Assembly (NCBI RefSeq): GCF_020271745.1
Contig: NZ_CP084296.1
Location: forward strand, 3,906,001-3,970,000
Direction of reading: 5' to 3'
DNA from: Providencia alcalifaciens
GTDB lineage: Bacteria; Pseudomonadota; Gammaproteobacteria; Enterobacterales; Enterobacteriaceae
DNA: 64,000 nucleotides
Part shown: piece by piece, positions 49,251 through 60,123 of the stretch
Position numbering within the stretch: position 1 is the stretch's first letter
Layout: each line of letters opens with the position of its first letter
Made by a program: the position numbers and the translations under genes
The notes under the pieces: model-generated
Told to the model about the DNA's origin: nothing
The model's input: the letters and a program-made list of their open reading frames with translations, nothing else
Databases searched by the model: none

Positions 49251-51080
49251 TTAGAAAGGAAATAAGATAGGAATAACTGCCACACTGATAAACATTACAA
49301 TTATCGTAAAAGGCACGCCAATCTTCAGAAAATCCGAAAATTTATAACCACCAGGTCCCAATACCAATGTATTCACAGGTGAAGAGACTGGCGTCATAAA
49401 TGCAGCGGATGCCGCAATACCAATCACCATCGCGAAAGGTAATGGAGAGACTTCCATTTGATGCGCTGCGGCAATCGCAATAGGCGCCATGAGCACCGCG
49501 GTTGCCGTGTTAGAAATAAATAATCCAATGGTGGCACACAAGATAAACAGACACAGCAACATCACATGAGGCCCCAATCCACCAGCGACTTTCATCAGTG
49601 CATCTACCGCAAGGGCTATCCCCCCCGTTTCCTGTAAAGCGATAGCGAATGGCATCATACCAACAATCAAAATAATGCTCGGCCAGTGAATCGATTTGTA
49701 CGCACTTTCCATATCGATACAGCGAAATTTCCCCATTAATAAACAGGCAATTAACGCTGCAATAAAGTTAGGGATTTCATTGGTAACCATCATCGCCACC
49801 ATGAGTGCAAGGCAAAATAATGCATGGGGGGCTTGTGAGGCTGCCGGGGCAACGGCTTCTACTTCTGCGGCTAAGTTCAATACGATAAAATTACGCGGTT
49901 TGGTCGATAGAATACGGATCAATTTCCAATCACCGATGACCAACAAAATATCCCCTAATCGCAGAGATTCATCTACCAGTTTTCCATCAAGGGCTTTTCC
50001 ATCACGGCGGATCCCAACGACGTTTAAACCATATCGCGTACGAAATTTAATCTCTCGTAAACTTTTACCCAATAATTCTGAGTCCGGGTTCATGGAAACT
50101 TCGGCCATGCCAACATCCCGTGATTGCTCGGAAAAATAATCACCGCGCAAGATCATCGGCTCAAGAAGTTGTTCACTGCAAAATTGACGCAGTTCATCGT
50201 CAGTCACTGAAATATCAATCAGCAAAACATCGCGCTCACGTAGCTCAGTCCCTCCCGTTGCACTCACCATCACACGCCGAAACTTACGCCAGCGCTCAAT
50301 CCCTACTACGTTTGCACCATAACGGGAACGCAAATGAAGCTCATCAAGCGTGTGTCCAATCAGTGAAGACCCTTTACGAATAGCTAACCGGCGGGCACGC
50401 CCTGCTAGTTTATAATCGCGGATAAGGTCACGGAAACTGCGTTGATATTTAACGGGTTGTTTATCCGGTTCATTGCTACCCAACCAACGACGAGTCAGCC
50501 ACATGTAGCCAATACCCGCGATTAAAATAAGGAGCCCTATCGGGGTAATTGAGAAAAATTGAAAGCTGGGTAATCCTTCGCGAACTAATTCACTGTTGAC
50601 CACCATGTTGGGCGGCGTTGCGACTAATGTCATCATGCCACTGATTAAGCCGGCAAAGCCCAGCGGCATCATTAATCGACTTGGTGAGGTTTTCATCCGT
50701 GCTGCGACACTGAGCACCACCGGAATAAAGATAGCGACCACGCCAGTGGAGCTCATAAATGCACCGAGCCCCGCCACCGTTATCATTAAAAAGACGAGCA
50801 TTTTACTTTCGCTGCTGCCTGCAACTCGAACGAGCCACTCCCCCATTTGGTAGGCAATACCAGTACGAACCAAGCCATCACCGATAACAAACAGAGCCGC
50901 AATCAACAAAACGTTAGGGTCAGCAAAACCCGCCGTTGCCTGTTGTAAGGTCAGTGTATCGCTTAATACAAACGCCACAATCACTAACAAGGCAACCACA
51001 TCCATGCGGATTTTATTGGTAGTAAATAGAACAACCGCGATCAATAGTAGGGTTAGTACCCACAGCAATTCTCCGCTCAA
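49251..51080 (-). CDS. yfbS: YfbS, SLC13-family permease with two TrkA-C domains
   Basis: Predicted inner-membrane transporter of the divalent anion/sodium symporter class; substrate unknown. The 609 residues match E. coli YfbS (610) throughout. Membrane segments fill the N-terminal 200 and C-terminal 190 residues. Between them lie two RCK/TrkA-C regulatory domains (around 215-300 and 310-395; [10 protein letters not shown] and [12 protein letters not shown]). Conserved [13 protein letters not shown] and [11 protein letters not shown] loops mark the transport sites. The start is TTG at 51080, aligned with the E. coli Met and preceded by GGGGA. Confidence 0.94.
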   Translation of the reverse strand: MSGELLWVLTLLLIAVVLFTTNKIRMDVVALLVIVAFVLSDTLTLQQATAGFADPNVLLIAALFVIGDGLVRTGIAYQMGEWLVRVAGSSESKMLVFLMITVAGLGAFMSSTGVVAIFIPVVLSVAARMKTSPSRLMMPLGFAGLISGMMTLVATPPNMVVNSELVREGLPSFQFFSITPIGLLILIAGIGYMWLTRRWLGSNEPDKQPVKYQRSFRDLIRDYKLAGRARRLAIRKGSSLIGHTLDELHLRSRYGANVVGIERWRKFRRVMVSATGGTELRERDVLLIDISVTDDELRQFCSEQLLEPMILRGDYFSEQSRDVGMAEVSMNPDSELLGKSLREIKFRTRYGLNVVGIRRDGKALDGKLVDESLRLGDILLVIGDWKLIRILSTKPRNFIVLNLAAEVEAVAPAASQAPHALFCLALMVAMMVTNEIPNFIAALIACLLMGKFRCIDMESAYKSIHWPSIILIVGMMPFAIALQETGGIALAVDALMKVAGGLGPHVMLLCLFILCATIGLFISNTATAVLMAPIAIAAAHQMEVSPLPFAMVIGIAASAAFMTPVSSPVNTLVLGPGGYKFSDFLKIGVPFTIIVMFISVAVIPILFPF

Positions 51081-51167
51081 AATATCCCCTTTCGACGAAA
51101 AAAAACAGGCTAAAGATTTTTGTTAGTTAACCATGTTTTTCAGAGGATTTCTTTGATTAGATCGCAA

Positions 51168-51842
51168 TTAGACGTTTTTCGACACGAAAAGCTCAAAATA
51201 GCCGTTATCGTCAGGACCTGTCACGGAAATTTGTTCTAATGTACTAATAATTGCAGAGATTTCATCTCTTCTTGGCATGCCTTCTGGATCATGAACCGCA
51301 ATAACATGGCAACCCGCACTTAATGCCGAATGAATCCCCGCGGGCGCATCTTCAAAAGCAATGCACTCTTCAGGAGGCAATTCGAGGCTTTTCGCTCCTA
51401 ATTGGAAAGGCTCCGGGTCTGGTTTACCTTTAGAGACTTTTTCAAACGTGACCCAATGTTTAGGTTCAGGCAAACCTGCCGCAGCTCGGCGTCCGTGAGC
51501 GATTGGCACGGTGCCTGATGTTACAATCGCCCAAGGAGCACCTAATTTATTCAGTAAAGATAACAGCGCTATTGCACCTGGCAGTGCAACAACGCCGTCC
51601 ATATCTTCGCTTTCTATTTTCTCTAACCAACGAAAATGGCTTTGTAGCTCTTCTTCGCTTGCATTAGGTAGGAAATGACGCAATGTGGTCATTGCAGGTT
51701 TTCCATGGATATAATCGATAATCGCTTGCTTATCTTCACCAATCCTATCGCCGAATAAACACCAACAGCGCTCAACAACAGCAAGTGAATCCGCCAACGT
51801 TCCATCGAGATCGAATAAAAAACCTTTTGCTTTTAACTTCAC
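51168..51842 (-). CDS. hxpA: HxpA (YfbT), HAD-family sugar phosphatase
   Basis: Haloacid-dehalogenase phosphatase; the E. coli enzyme hydrolyses sugar phosphates. The 224 residues show all HAD motifs: the nucleophile in FLFDLDGTLADS, the Ser/Thr in WAIVTSG, the Lys in SKGKPDPEPF, and the acidic pair in CIAFEDAPAGI. The start is GTG at 51842, which gives the usual N terminus. It precedes yfbS on the same strand with an 87-bp gap. Confidence 0.93.
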   Translation of the reverse strand: MKLKAKGFLFDLDGTLADSLAVVERCWCLFGDRIGEDKQAIIDYIHGKPAMTTLRHFLPNASEEELQSHFRWLEKIESEDMDGVVALPGAIALLSLLNKLGAPWAIVTSGTVPIAHGRRAAAGLPEPKHWVTFEKVSKGKPDPEPFQLGAKSLELPPEECIAFEDAPAGIHSALSAGCHVIAVHDPEGMPRRDEISAIISTLEQISVTGPDDNGYFELFVSKNV

Positions 51843-51910
51843 ATCAAACCCTTTTTAAAAAATCATGTTACCTAATGTAAAACGTAAATGCGTCCACCTA
51901 AAGAGACAGG

Positions 51911-52405
51911 TTAAGCATTGAGAATTTGAGAAATTTCAACCGCTGAAAGGTGATATTGGCGAGGACACGCTTGCCAAATTTTCAGCATTCTTAAATATTT
52001 ATCCCACATTGGTGTTTGTGAGTTAAAGCCATGAGTTCCGCTATCGAAATGGGTGTAGCGCCCTTCTGTATTGACCATAAAGCGCACATAACTCAGATAG
52101 CGTGCTTCAGTTGCGGCATCAAAGCCTAAAAATTGCACACGACGGCCATCCACACCATGTTTGTCTTCCATGTTGCCGTAAGAAACTTGCAGCGCATGGT
52201 ACATTTCCATCACTTCAATAACAGTACGACACGTTTGCTCGCTGAGTTCACCAAAATCCCTATCCAACTCGCGCATTTGTAAACCAAATCCACGCTCAAT
52301 GATAGTTTGCAGACGGCGGTAACGCTCCGCGTTATCAGGGTCTAACATGGTCATCATTTTATATTGATTGGATAAAATTAAGCGTTCAGCATTGGTCATT
52401 TCCAT
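51911..52405 (-). CDS. yfbU: YfbU family protein
   Basis: Conserved protein of unknown function, 164 residues, the same length as E. coli YfbU. I chose the ATG at 52405 ([18 protein letters not shown]), which fits the family and has GGAGAG just upstream; the open frame runs 14 codons further back. The sequence is all helical and soluble, rich in Met, Arg and Tyr ([19 protein letters not shown]), with the conserved stretch [20 protein letters not shown]. It lies between hxpA and yfbV on the same strand. Confidence 0.95.
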   Translation of the reverse strand: MEMTNAERLILSNQYKMMTMLDPDNAERYRRLQTIIERGFGLQMRELDRDFGELSEQTCRTVIEVMEMYHALQVSYGNMEDKHGVDGRRVQFLGFDAATEARYLSYVRFMVNTEGRYTHFDSGTHGFNSQTPMWDKYLRMLKIWQACPRQYHLSAVEISQILNA

Positions 52406-52566
52406 CACAGCTCTCCGTAGATAATTTTCTGTCATCTTCGCATTCAACGTTGATAATGCACAGATTAAATATCACTTTTATTGATCTAAATAGTTATTTT
52501 GCGTTAATTACTGTTAAATAAAGGTTTGTTATCAAATTGAATGCTAAATAAGCTTCAATGAACCGT

Positions 52567-53022
52567 TTAGATATCTTCCATAAAGGTATGATCTAACTGA
52601 TTGAACGCTTTTTTCAAAAGTTCGGCTAGCGCCATATAGTCGGGCTGCTGCTCAACAGGTGCCATTGCAATTCCCGCTGCTGTAAATTTATCGCGAATTT
52701 CATAGAACCAGCTTAATAACCCTGCTGGTAACGGTGTTACGGCACGCTTACCTAACCACCATAACCCTTGCATTGGCAAACTGCAGGCAAATAATGCCGT
52801 AGCGACAGCTGGACCTAACTGCCCGCCTAACGCAATTTGCCAAGCCAGCGTAAATATCGCAATGGGCGGCATAAAGCGGATCCCAAACCGAATAGCTTTA
52901 TTGATACGTAGTTCAGGAAACAGTGGCGTTAGCTTTTTTTCCATAGGGAAAACCTTCAGATAGTGATTACCTAATCTGAAGCGTTTAAAAAAACCCGGAG
53001 GGGTACTTTGCATTGTGCTCAT
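52567..53022 (-). CDS. yfbV: YfbV, UPF0208 inner-membrane protein
   Basis: Small membrane protein that in E. coli affects chromosome macrodomain (Ter/MatP) behaviour. The 151 residues match the family length with the ATG at 53022 (MSTMQST), nine or so bases after AGGA; a GTG six codons upstream is also in frame. Two hydrophobic segments surround the nearly invariant stretch [14 protein letters not shown] and [17 protein letters not shown]. The end ([12 protein letters not shown]) is as in E. coli. Confidence 0.94.
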   Translation of the reverse strand: MSTMQSTPPGFFKRFRLGNHYLKVFPMEKKLTPLFPELRINKAIRFGIRFMPPIAIFTLAWQIALGGQLGPAVATALFACSLPMQGLWWLGKRAVTPLPAGLLSWFYEIRDKFTAAGIAMAPVEQQPDYMALAELLKKAFNQLDHTFMEDI

Positions 53023-53641
53023 CAATTCATTTCCTACCACTATTAATTTTCTACTGCTATTAATTTACAGCTACCATCACAAAAACAATATCAATCTATG
53101 GCTAGCTTACGTCAAATTGAGTGTGAACGCACACTCAGTTTTTAAGTTAATTTTTGCAAATTTAGCTTTATTCACGCCAACTTAACTAAAACCCACTATT
53201 CTCTTGAATACATAACTTACCGCTATAACTACACTTTATATGGCATTTATGATTTTAATCAACCAAACGCCCTATTTTTAAAAAAAACATATAAAATATA
53301 AAATAGTTTTAGTAGAATCGACCGCAATTAGAATTACTGCCGAACTATGTTACTTAATAGTTCTCTTTAATAAGTAAACAACAGTGATATATTGGGGTTC
53401 TGCGCGTTATTTCAACGCAATGCTGTAATTTATTTTTCACAGTTATTTAACAGCATGACGTAACGTTTGTACAAGAAAACCCTGTAAAATCATCGGCCCA
53501 TGTGCTTTTTTGCACATATGATGATATCAATCATGAATTGGTCGGATATAAATGCGCTAGGCTCTAGCGAATGAGATTTTTCAACTAAGTCTGTGTGTCC
53601 TTATAACGGGCTTCACAACATCAACTAAGATAGGTATTTCC
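53023..53641. promoter_or_regulatory. yfbV/ackA intergenic region with ackA leader
   Basis: About 620 bp without a gene. A hairpin TGAGTGTG/CACACTCA at 53118-53137 followed by GTTTTT on the plus strand looks like a terminator with no gene before it. Further on, TTGTAC at 53467-53472 may be part of an ackA promoter. ATGTGC/GCACAT (53500-53517) can form a hairpin in the likely ackA leader. In E. coli the ackA-pta operon has several promoters and is affected by FNR and ArcA. Confidence 0.45.
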
Positions 53642-54844
53642 ATGTCAAGTAAGCTGGTACTGGTTTTAAACTGCGGTAGCTCCTCACTGAAATTTGCAAT
53701 CATCGATCCGACTAATGGAGATGAATTTCTATCAGGTTTAGCTGAATGTTTTAATTTGCCCGAAGCTCGCATTAAATGGAAAATGGACGGTGAAAAACAT
53801 GAGGCACCTTTAGGTGCAGGCGCTGCGCATAGCGAAGCACTGAACTTCATCGTAAACACAATTCTTGCTGCGAAGCCTGAATTGTCAGCACAAATTTCCT
53901 CTATTGGTCACCGTATTGTTCATGGTGGCGAGAAATTCACTTCTTCTGTTGTTATTGATGACGAAGTTATCGCGGGTATTAAAGCGGCAATCCCATTCGC
54001 GCCGTTACATAACCCAGCTCACCTTATTGGTATTGAAGAGGCGAGAAAATCATTCCCTCACCTGATCACGAAAAATGTCGCGGTATTCGATACGGCATTC
54101 CATCAGACAATGCCTGAAGAAGCTTACCTGTATGCACTGCCATACGAATTATATTCCGAGCACAGCATCCGTCGTTATGGTGCGCACGGTACTAGCCATT
54201 TCTACGTTTCTCGCGAAGCGGCGAAAAAACTGAACAAGCCAGTTGATGAACTGAACGTTATCACTTGCCATTTAGGTAATGGTGGTTCAGTATCTGCAAT
54301 CGTTAACGGTAAATGTGTTGATACATCAATGGGCTTAACCCCATTAGAAGGCTTAGTCATGGGGACTCGTAGCGGTGATATCGACCCTGCGATTATTTTC
54401 CACTTACATGATTCATTAGGCATGAGCGTTGACCAAATCAACAAAATGCTGACCAAAGAGTCTGGCTTATTAGGCTTAACTGGCGTGACTAGCGACTGCC
54501 GTTATGTTGAAGATAACTACGGCACCAAAGCAGATGCTACCCGCGCAATGGATGTGTTCTGCCACCGTTTAGCAAAATATGTTGGTGCGTACAGCGCGCT
54601 GATGGAAGGTCGTCTTGATGCAATCATCTTCACTGGTGGTATCGGTGAAAACTCTGCGCAAGTGCGTGAAATCACGCTGAAGAAACTGGCAATCCTTGGT
54701 TTCGAATATGACCACGAGCGCAACTTAGCGGCACGTTTCGGTAAAGAAGGTGTTATCACCACCGACAACAGCCGCCCGGCACTGGTTATCCCAACCAATG
54801 AAGAGTTGGTGATTGCCCAAGATGCTGCGCGCTTAACAGCATAA
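53642..54844 (+). CDS. ackA: Acetate kinase
   Basis: Converts acetyl phosphate and ADP to acetate and ATP, the energy-yielding step of acetate fermentation. The 400 residues match E. coli AckA. Visible elements are the phosphate-binding [11 protein letters not shown] at the N terminus, [11 protein letters not shown] with the active-site Arg, the catalytic Asp in [36 protein letters not shown] and [11 protein letters not shown]. It is followed by pta in the same direction after 66 bases, with a hairpin between. Confidence 0.98.
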   Translation: MSSKLVLVLNCGSSSLKFAIIDPTNGDEFLSGLAECFNLPEARIKWKMDGEKHEAPLGAGAAHSEALNFIVNTILAAKPELSAQISSIGHRIVHGGEKFTSSVVIDDEVIAGIKAAIPFAPLHNPAHLIGIEEARKSFPHLITKNVAVFDTAFHQTMPEEAYLYALPYELYSEHSIRRYGAHGTSHFYVSREAAKKLNKPVDELNVITCHLGNGGSVSAIVNGKCVDTSMGLTPLEGLVMGTRSGDIDPAIIFHLHDSLGMSVDQINKMLTKESGLLGLTGVTSDCRYVEDNYGTKADATRAMDVFCHRLAKYVGAYSALMEGRLDAIIFTGGIGENSAQVREITLKKLAILGFEYDHERNLAARFGKEGVITTDNSRPALVIPTNEELVIAQDAARLTA

Positions 54845-54855
54845 AGACTTTCTTG

Positions 54856-54876
54856 CCGCCAGCCTTATGCTGGCGG
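54856..54876 (+). promoter_or_regulatory. Hairpin between ackA and pta
   Basis: Perfect 8-bp stem CCGCCAGC/GCTGGCGG with a five-base loop, 11 bases after ackA. There is no T run, so it is more likely an mRNA-stability or partial-readthrough element of the operon than a full terminator. Confidence 0.6.
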
Positions 54877-54910
54877 TACTGCTTTAGAGTAACCAAAAAA
54901 CGAGGTTCCT

Positions 54911-57055
54911 GTGTCCCGTACAATTATGCTAATTCCTACTGGCACCAGCGTTGGTTTAACCAGCGTTAGTCTGGGTGTCGTCCGCTCAATGGAACAAAAA
55001 GGTGTCCAACTGAGCGTGTTTAAACCTATCGCACAACCACGCGTTTCCGGTAATAAAGATCAAACCACCGAAGTTTTACGCTCTCACTCCAGCATCACTA
55101 CCATTGTTGAGCCTTTAACAATGGAATATGTTGAGTCTCTGCTGACATCATCGAAGAAAGACATTCTGATGGAAGAGATCGTGGCGCGCTACCACGCACA
55201 CACCAAAAATGCAGAAGTGATCCTGATCGAAGGTTTAGTCCCAACTCGCAAGCACTCTTTTGCACAATCACTGAACTACGAAATAGCCAAAACCTTAGGT
55301 GCTGAAATTGTATTCGTTACAGCGCCAGGCAATAGCTCAATCCAGCAAATGCAAGAGCGTTTAGAGCTAGTTCGTAACGAATTCGGTGGTCAGCGTAACG
55401 AAAGCATCATCGGGGTTATCGTTAATAAAGTTAACGCACCAGTTGATGAGCAAGGCCGTACTCGTCCTGATCTGTCTGAAATTTTTGATGACTCAACCAA
55501 AGCGACAGTGGCAAATATCGATGCTAAAGCGCTGGAGTGTTTAAATCTGCCAGTTTTAGCGACTATTCCGTGGAACTTTGACCTGATTGCCACTCGTGCA
55601 ATCGACATGGCAAAACACTTGAATGCACAAATAGTGAACGAAGGTGAAATCAATACTCGCCGTGTGAAATCCGTCACTTTCTGCGCACGTAGCATTCCAC
55701 ACATGCTGGAACATTTCCGCCCGGGTTCACTATTAGTGACCTCGGCAGACCGCCCTGATGTACTGGTTTCCGCCTCTTTAGCCGCAATGAACGGCGTAGA
55801 AATTGGGGCTATCTTATTAACAGGCGGCTATGATATCGATGCACCTATTCGCAAACTTTGTGAACAAGCATTCGAAACTGGCTTACCTGTGTTTATGGTG
55901 AACAGTAACACATGGCAAACTTCGCTGAATCTGCAAAGCTTCAGCCTTGAAGTACCGGCTGATGACCATGAGCGTATCGAAAAAATTCAAAACTATGTCG
56001 CTCGCCACATTAGCAGTAACTGGATTGAATCTCTGGTTGCTGATTCTGAGCGCCCTAACCGCCTGTCTCCGCCTGCATTCCGTTACCAGTTAACTGAACT
56101 GGCACGCAAAGCGGGTAAACGTATCGTCCTGCCTGAAGGTGATGAGCCACGTACCGTTAAAGCAGCATCGATTTGTGCTGAACGTGGTATCGCGACCTGC
56201 GTATTGTTAGGTAACCCTGACGATATCCGTCGCGTTGCGGCATCTCAAGGTATTGAATTAGGCGCTGGCATCGAAATCGTTGACCCAATTAAAGTTCGCG
56301 AAGAATATGTTGCACGCTTAGTCGAACTGCGTAAAAGCAAGGGCATGACCGAAGTGGTTGCTCGTGAACAACTGGAAGATAACGTTGTTCTGGGTACATT
56401 AATGCTCGAAAAAGGCGAAGTGGATGGCCTGGTTTCTGGTGCGGTTCATACTACTGCAAACACCATTCGCCCACCATTACAGTTAATCAAAACTGCGCCG
56501 GGTAGCTCATTAGTTTCTTCTGTATTCTTTATGTTGCTGCCAGAGCAAGTGTTTGTTTATGGTGACTGTGCGATTAACCCAGATCCAACTGCAGAGCAAC
56601 TGTCTGAAATCGCAATTCAATCTGCGGATTCAGCAAAAGCCTTTGGTATTGAGCCTCGTGTTGCGATGATCTCTTACTCTACTGGTAATTCCGGTGCGGG
56701 TAGTGATGTTGAAAAAGTACGTGAAGCGACACGCTTAGCACAAGAAAAACGCCCTGATCTGATGATCGACGGCCCGTTACAGTATGATGCTGCGGTAATG
56801 GCAGATGTGGCTAAATCTAAAGCACCAAACTCGCCTGTTGCAGGTAAAGCAACTGTGTTTATCTTCCCTGACTTGAACACTGGTAATACGACCTATAAAG
56901 CGGTACAACGTTCTGCTGACTTGGTCTCTATCGGTCCAATGCTGCAAGGGATGCGCAAACCAGTTAACGACTTATCCCGTGGCGCACTAGTAGACGATAT
57001 TGTTTACACTGTTGCACTGACTGCGATTCAAGCGGTACAAAACGAAAACGCATAA
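54911..57055 (+). CDS. pta: Phosphate acetyltransferase (long form)
   Basis: Interconverts acetyl-CoA and acetyl phosphate, supplying AckA and the acetyl-phosphate pool. The 714 residues match the three-part form of Enterobacterales: an N-terminal P-loop/BioD-like domain ([16 protein letters not shown]), a central DRTGG domain, and the C-terminal catalytic domain ([54 protein letters not shown]). The start is GTG at 54911 with GAGG five bases upstream. A 13-bp stem terminator follows. Confidence 0.97.
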   Translation: MSRTIMLIPTGTSVGLTSVSLGVVRSMEQKGVQLSVFKPIAQPRVSGNKDQTTEVLRSHSSITTIVEPLTMEYVESLLTSSKKDILMEEIVARYHAHTKNAEVILIEGLVPTRKHSFAQSLNYEIAKTLGAEIVFVTAPGNSSIQQMQERLELVRNEFGGQRNESIIGVIVNKVNAPVDEQGRTRPDLSEIFDDSTKATVANIDAKALECLNLPVLATIPWNFDLIATRAIDMAKHLNAQIVNEGEINTRRVKSVTFCARSIPHMLEHFRPGSLLVTSADRPDVLVSASLAAMNGVEIGAILLTGGYDIDAPIRKLCEQAFETGLPVFMVNSNTWQTSLNLQSFSLEVPADDHERIEKIQNYVARHISSNWIESLVADSERPNRLSPPAFRYQLTELARKAGKRIVLPEGDEPRTVKAASICAERGIATCVLLGNPDDIRRVAASQGIELGAGIEIVDPIKVREEYVARLVELRKSKGMTEVVAREQLEDNVVLGTLMLEKGEVDGLVSGAVHTTANTIRPPLQLIKTAPGSSLVSSVFFMLLPEQVFVYGDCAINPDPTAEQLSEIAIQSADSAKAFGIEPRVAMISYSTGNSGAGSDVEKVREATRLAQEKRPDLMIDGPLQYDAAVMADVAKSKAPNSPVAGKATVFIFPDLNTGNTTYKAVQRSADLVSIGPMLQGMRKPVNDLSRGALVDDIVYTVALTAIQAVQNENA

Positions 57056-57079
57056 TCGTAGTTATTAAGCATTGAGTAA

Positions 57080-57116
57080 AAAGGTCAATCCGGAAACGGG
57101 TTGACCTTTGTTTTTT
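57080..57116 (+). terminator. Terminator of ackA-pta
   Basis: Thirteen-bp stem AAAGGTCAATCCG/CGGGTTGACCTTT with one wobble pair and a GAAA tetraloop, then G and six T. It lies 25 bases after the pta stop. It shows that the open frame upstream of 57195 is not coding. Confidence 0.93.
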
Positions 57117-57194
57117 CATCGCTATATGAAAATAACATTTCCTCCTTTTCATATCATTAGCCTCCATGTTTTCACAAGAATATTGAGGTTGATT

Positions 57195-58322
57195 ATGATT
57201 ATCCCCCAAAGAGCCAGTATTAAGTTTGAACAGATAAAATTAACAGATCATTTTAAAGATACCGATAAAAATGGATTTTCCCGTCATATAATCGGCATTA
57301 AAAATATGCAAGAAGCCGAAAAAGGTATCTGTTATGGGTTAACACATACCTTTTTATTTTATGCCCATGCAAATGATGAAAAAAAATATATAAAAAGCCT
57401 GGCGCGCGCATTAAAAAAAACACACAACGCCAAGGGAAACATTCGCCATTATCGTACTTTTTTAAATGACGCCTTTTGTCAAATAATCTATAGACAGAAA
57501 TTAATTGATTATGTTCTACATATTGACCATGCCATAAAAAACTTTAATTTTTCAAATGACGATAATAAATTAAAACAAAAAAATATAATGAATTCTATCA
57601 ATGTCATTTTTTTAAAAAATAGAGCGCTGTTACTGGATAATATAGGGGAAAATGAAGTGGTTGACTTTAAAAAATCATTACATCAGCTATATATTTATAC
57701 CTATTCCACATCAGCAAGTGCCAGGGGGAATATATTAAAAGGAAAAAGCCAATTTGAAATGCATTTAATAAAACTAACTGCTAGAGAAATCAGGAAAAAA
57801 TGTTCTAACTTTGCACTGACTAACTTATCACTAAATGGTATTAAACCGTTTTTTGAACTGGTTAAAAATCACCAGAAAAAAATTATTAAGTATCAAATAA
57901 CACAAAAAAATAGCCAATATAATATAAAATATGACACCTATACGATTATTGATAATAATGTAAATTTAAATCCACAGAATTATATAACTTTTGAACAATT
58001 CAAGCAGCGCATTAATAATCGACTACAGCAAAAGAAGGATACTATTTGTGATTTCCTTACTAAAAATCATGCTATGGGGATCACGATAAAACATATCAAC
58101 GATAAGGTCATATTCAAGTTCTTTGAACCTAATAAAGGCCTTTATATAACAAAAAATAAGAAAAAATTTTTTAATCTCATTGAAAAAACAATGTTACAGC
58201 AAGAGTGCTTAGTTAATGCCCAAGATGAGAAAATCATCGAGGTTAATACCTCCTACGCCGATAAACTTCATCAATATCCGCTGTCCAATAAAATCCAAGA
58301 ACCTAAATTTTATAAATCATAA
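57195..58322 (+). CDS. AT-rich orphan with YopT/AvrPphB-like (C58) cysteine-protease motifs
   Basis: Protein of 375 residues from the ATG at 57195, which follows TGAGGT by five bases; an upstream TTG in the frame lies inside the pta terminator and is rejected. I cannot name it, but three motifs recall the C58 papain-like proteases (YopT, AvrPphB, LopT): KGICYGLTHTF with Cys46, NHAMGITI with His292, and FKFFEPNKGLYI with Glu311 where those enzymes have Asp in a DPN-x-G motif. The region between is long, helical and Lys/Asn-rich. There is no signal peptide or membrane segment. The gene is clearly more AT-rich than pta and yfcD, with no partner, pointing to horizontal transfer. If the motifs are meaningful it could be a secreted effector or toxin domain. 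Confidence 0.5.
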   Translation: MIIPQRASIKFEQIKLTDHFKDTDKNGFSRHIIGIKNMQEAEKGICYGLTHTFLFYAHANDEKKYIKSLARALKKTHNAKGNIRHYRTFLNDAFCQIIYRQKLIDYVLHIDHAIKNFNFSNDDNKLKQKNIMNSINVIFLKNRALLLDNIGENEVVDFKKSLHQLYIYTYSTSASARGNILKGKSQFEMHLIKLTAREIRKKCSNFALTNLSLNGIKPFFELVKNHQKKIIKYQITQKNSQYNIKYDTYTIIDNNVNLNPQNYITFEQFKQRINNRLQQKKDTICDFLTKNHAMGITIKHINDKVIFKFFEPNKGLYITKNKKKFFNLIEKTMLQQECLVNAQDEKIIEVNTSYADKLHQYPLSNKIQEPKFYKS

Positions 58323-58329
58323 CAATACA

Positions 58330-58353
58330 AAAGGACTACCGAGGTAGTCCTTT
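58330..58353. terminator. Bidirectional terminator between the C58-like gene and yfcD
   Basis: Perfect inverted repeat AAAGGACTACC/GGTAGTCCTTT with a very short spacer, between two convergent genes, with A and T runs on both sides. Confidence 0.82.
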
Positions 58354-58368
58354 ATTCAATACCCACAT

Positions 58369-58911
58369 TTACTCTGGGCTTGAACAGCTAATCGCTTTAT
58401 CCGCTTCATTATTACGTGTTAACCATAATGATAAGGCTTTGAGCGAATCTGGCGTGAACTCATCGCAACGAGCGGTAATCTCCTTGGGTGTCAACCAACT
58501 CACTTCCACCACTTCACTTTCTTGCAAAGCAAAAGGACCGTGACTCACACAACTAAATAACCCACCCCACACACGGCAAATGTCATTTTCATAATAGAAA
58601 GTGCCATGTTCTGCAAACGGAACGCCAGCAATCCCCAACTCTTCTTCAGCTTCACGCTTAGCTGATTCAAGGATCTGTTCATCTTGCATCACGACACCGC
58701 CCGCCGTCGCATCCAAAAGCCCTGGGTAGAAATCTTTAATACCCGTTCTTCGTTGCACCAGAATTTTACCCATCCCATCGTGTACCACGATATAGGTCGC
58801 ACGGTGGCGTAAGTTTTCTGCACGCATTTGGCTACGGGTTGCTTGCGCTATTACATTGTTGTCTTCGTCAACGATATCTACCCATTCGACGAATTCGGTC
58901 TGTTGTTCCAT
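58369..58911 (-). CDS. yfcD: YfcD, Nudix hydrolase
   Basis: Predicted Nudix-family pyrophosphohydrolase, 180 residues as in E. coli; substrate unknown. The start ATG at 58911 ([18 protein letters not shown]) matches the family, while the frame continues 24 unconserved codons upstream. The Nudix box lies at about 80-105, with [24 protein letters not shown] carrying the REAxEELGI core. The segment [20 protein letters not shown] is almost as in E. coli. Confidence 0.94.
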   Translation of the reverse strand: MEQQTEFVEWVDIVDEDNNVIAQATRSQMRAENLRHRATYIVVHDGMGKILVQRRTGIKDFYPGLLDATAGGVVMQDEQILESAKREAEEELGIAGVPFAEHGTFYYENDICRVWGGLFSCVSHGPFALQESEVVEVSWLTPKEITARCDEFTPDSLKALSLWLTRNNEADKAISCSSPE

Positions 58912-59182
58912 CCTGAAAACCTTATTTAACTTGCCCACCGAAATACTTTGATACAAGGTATTCTTTTCGCAAATATGTTGCAAGGGTTCCTAACCAAATT
59001 TGACCTTGCTTTCCATCACAAAAATCAATGCATCTCTTTAAGATACAGTACAAACTTCTTTTTTATGAAGCGTTAACTGAAACCCAACAATTCCCATTTG
59101 CAAATGCTATAGTTATTTATACAGGGTGGTAAAAATTGGATTATTTAGAGTGTGATAGCGCTTTAAATATAGGGGATAAAAA

Positions 59183-60088
59183 ATGAGAATTCTAATAACA
59201 GGTGGAACAGGGTTAATTGGTACCCAACTGGTTCAAACGTTAGTGATGCATTCACATCAGGTCACCGTATTAAGCCGTTCACCGCAAAAGGTATACAGCT
59301 TATTTTGTAAAGCCGTTGAATGCTGGACAACCCTTCAAGATAAAACTGACCTTGATGGGTTTGATGTAGTCATCAACCTTGCTGGTGAACCTATCGCAGA
59401 AAAGCGCTGGACGGCCGCACAAAAACAGATTCTTTGTGATAGCCGCTGGAAAATAACCCAGAAACTGGCCAATTTAATTAAATCCAGCCAAAATCCACCA
59501 AGTGTGTTTCTTTCAGGTTCTGCCGTTGGTTACTATGGAGACCAAGGCCAATCCGTCGTGACAGAAGAAGATCAACCCCATGATGAATTTACCCATCAGC
59601 TAGCGGCTCGCTGGGAAGCTATCGCCCAAGAAGCGCAATCGGATAAAACCCGAGTTTGTTTATTGCGCACAGGGTTAGTTTTATCCCCTAATGGTGGTTT
59701 GCTCGCGAAAATTCTACCTATTTTTAAAATGGGTGCTGGCGGGCCGATTGGTCACGGAAAACAATATATGCCGTGGATCCATATTAACGATATGGTGAAG
59801 GCGATTTTATTCTTAATGGAGACACCAACTCTTTCTGGTCCATTTAATATGACCTCGCCTTACCCTGTCCATAATGATCAATTTGCCGCCATGATGGGAG
59901 AGGTTACCAACCGCCCTTCCTTTATCCGCACCCCTGCATTTGCAGTCAGAGGTGTGCTTGGGGAATCCGCGACATTATTACTTGGTGGACAGCAAGCCAT
60001 ACCTAAACGTTTAGAAGAGGCTGGCTTTGCATTTGAATTTATTGAGCTGAGAATTGCGCTTGAAGATTTGTTAGCGCCAAAGCAGTAA
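59183..60088 (+). CDS. yfcH: YfcH, NAD(P)-binding epimerase-like protein
   Basis: Short-chain dehydrogenase/epimerase-like protein with a C-terminal DUF1731 domain; function unknown. The 301 residues begin with the dinucleotide site [17 protein letters not shown]. Further elements are [15 protein letters not shown], the Ser/Tyr/Lys-type region around [12 protein letters not shown], and the C-terminal [34 protein letters not shown] that defines DUF1731. It is divergent from yfcD and ends 35 bases from the convergent ubiX. Confidence 0.93.
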   Translation: MRILITGGTGLIGTQLVQTLVMHSHQVTVLSRSPQKVYSLFCKAVECWTTLQDKTDLDGFDVVINLAGEPIAEKRWTAAQKQILCDSRWKITQKLANLIKSSQNPPSVFLSGSAVGYYGDQGQSVVTEEDQPHDEFTHQLAARWEAIAQEAQSDKTRVCLLRTGLVLSPNGGLLAKILPIFKMGAGGPIGHGKQYMPWIHINDMVKAILFLMETPTLSGPFNMTSPYPVHNDQFAAMMGEVTNRPSFIRTPAFAVRGVLGESATLLLGGQQAIPKRLEEAGFAFEFIELRIALEDLLAPKQ

Positions 60089-60123
60089 TAATTTAAAAAC
60101 AATAATTATTTGAAAAATAATCG

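Noticed and set aside
57108-57194. N-terminal extension of the C58-like protein from a TTG
   Set aside because: The TTG lies within the pta terminator stem; the ATG at 57195 has a proper ribosome-binding site.
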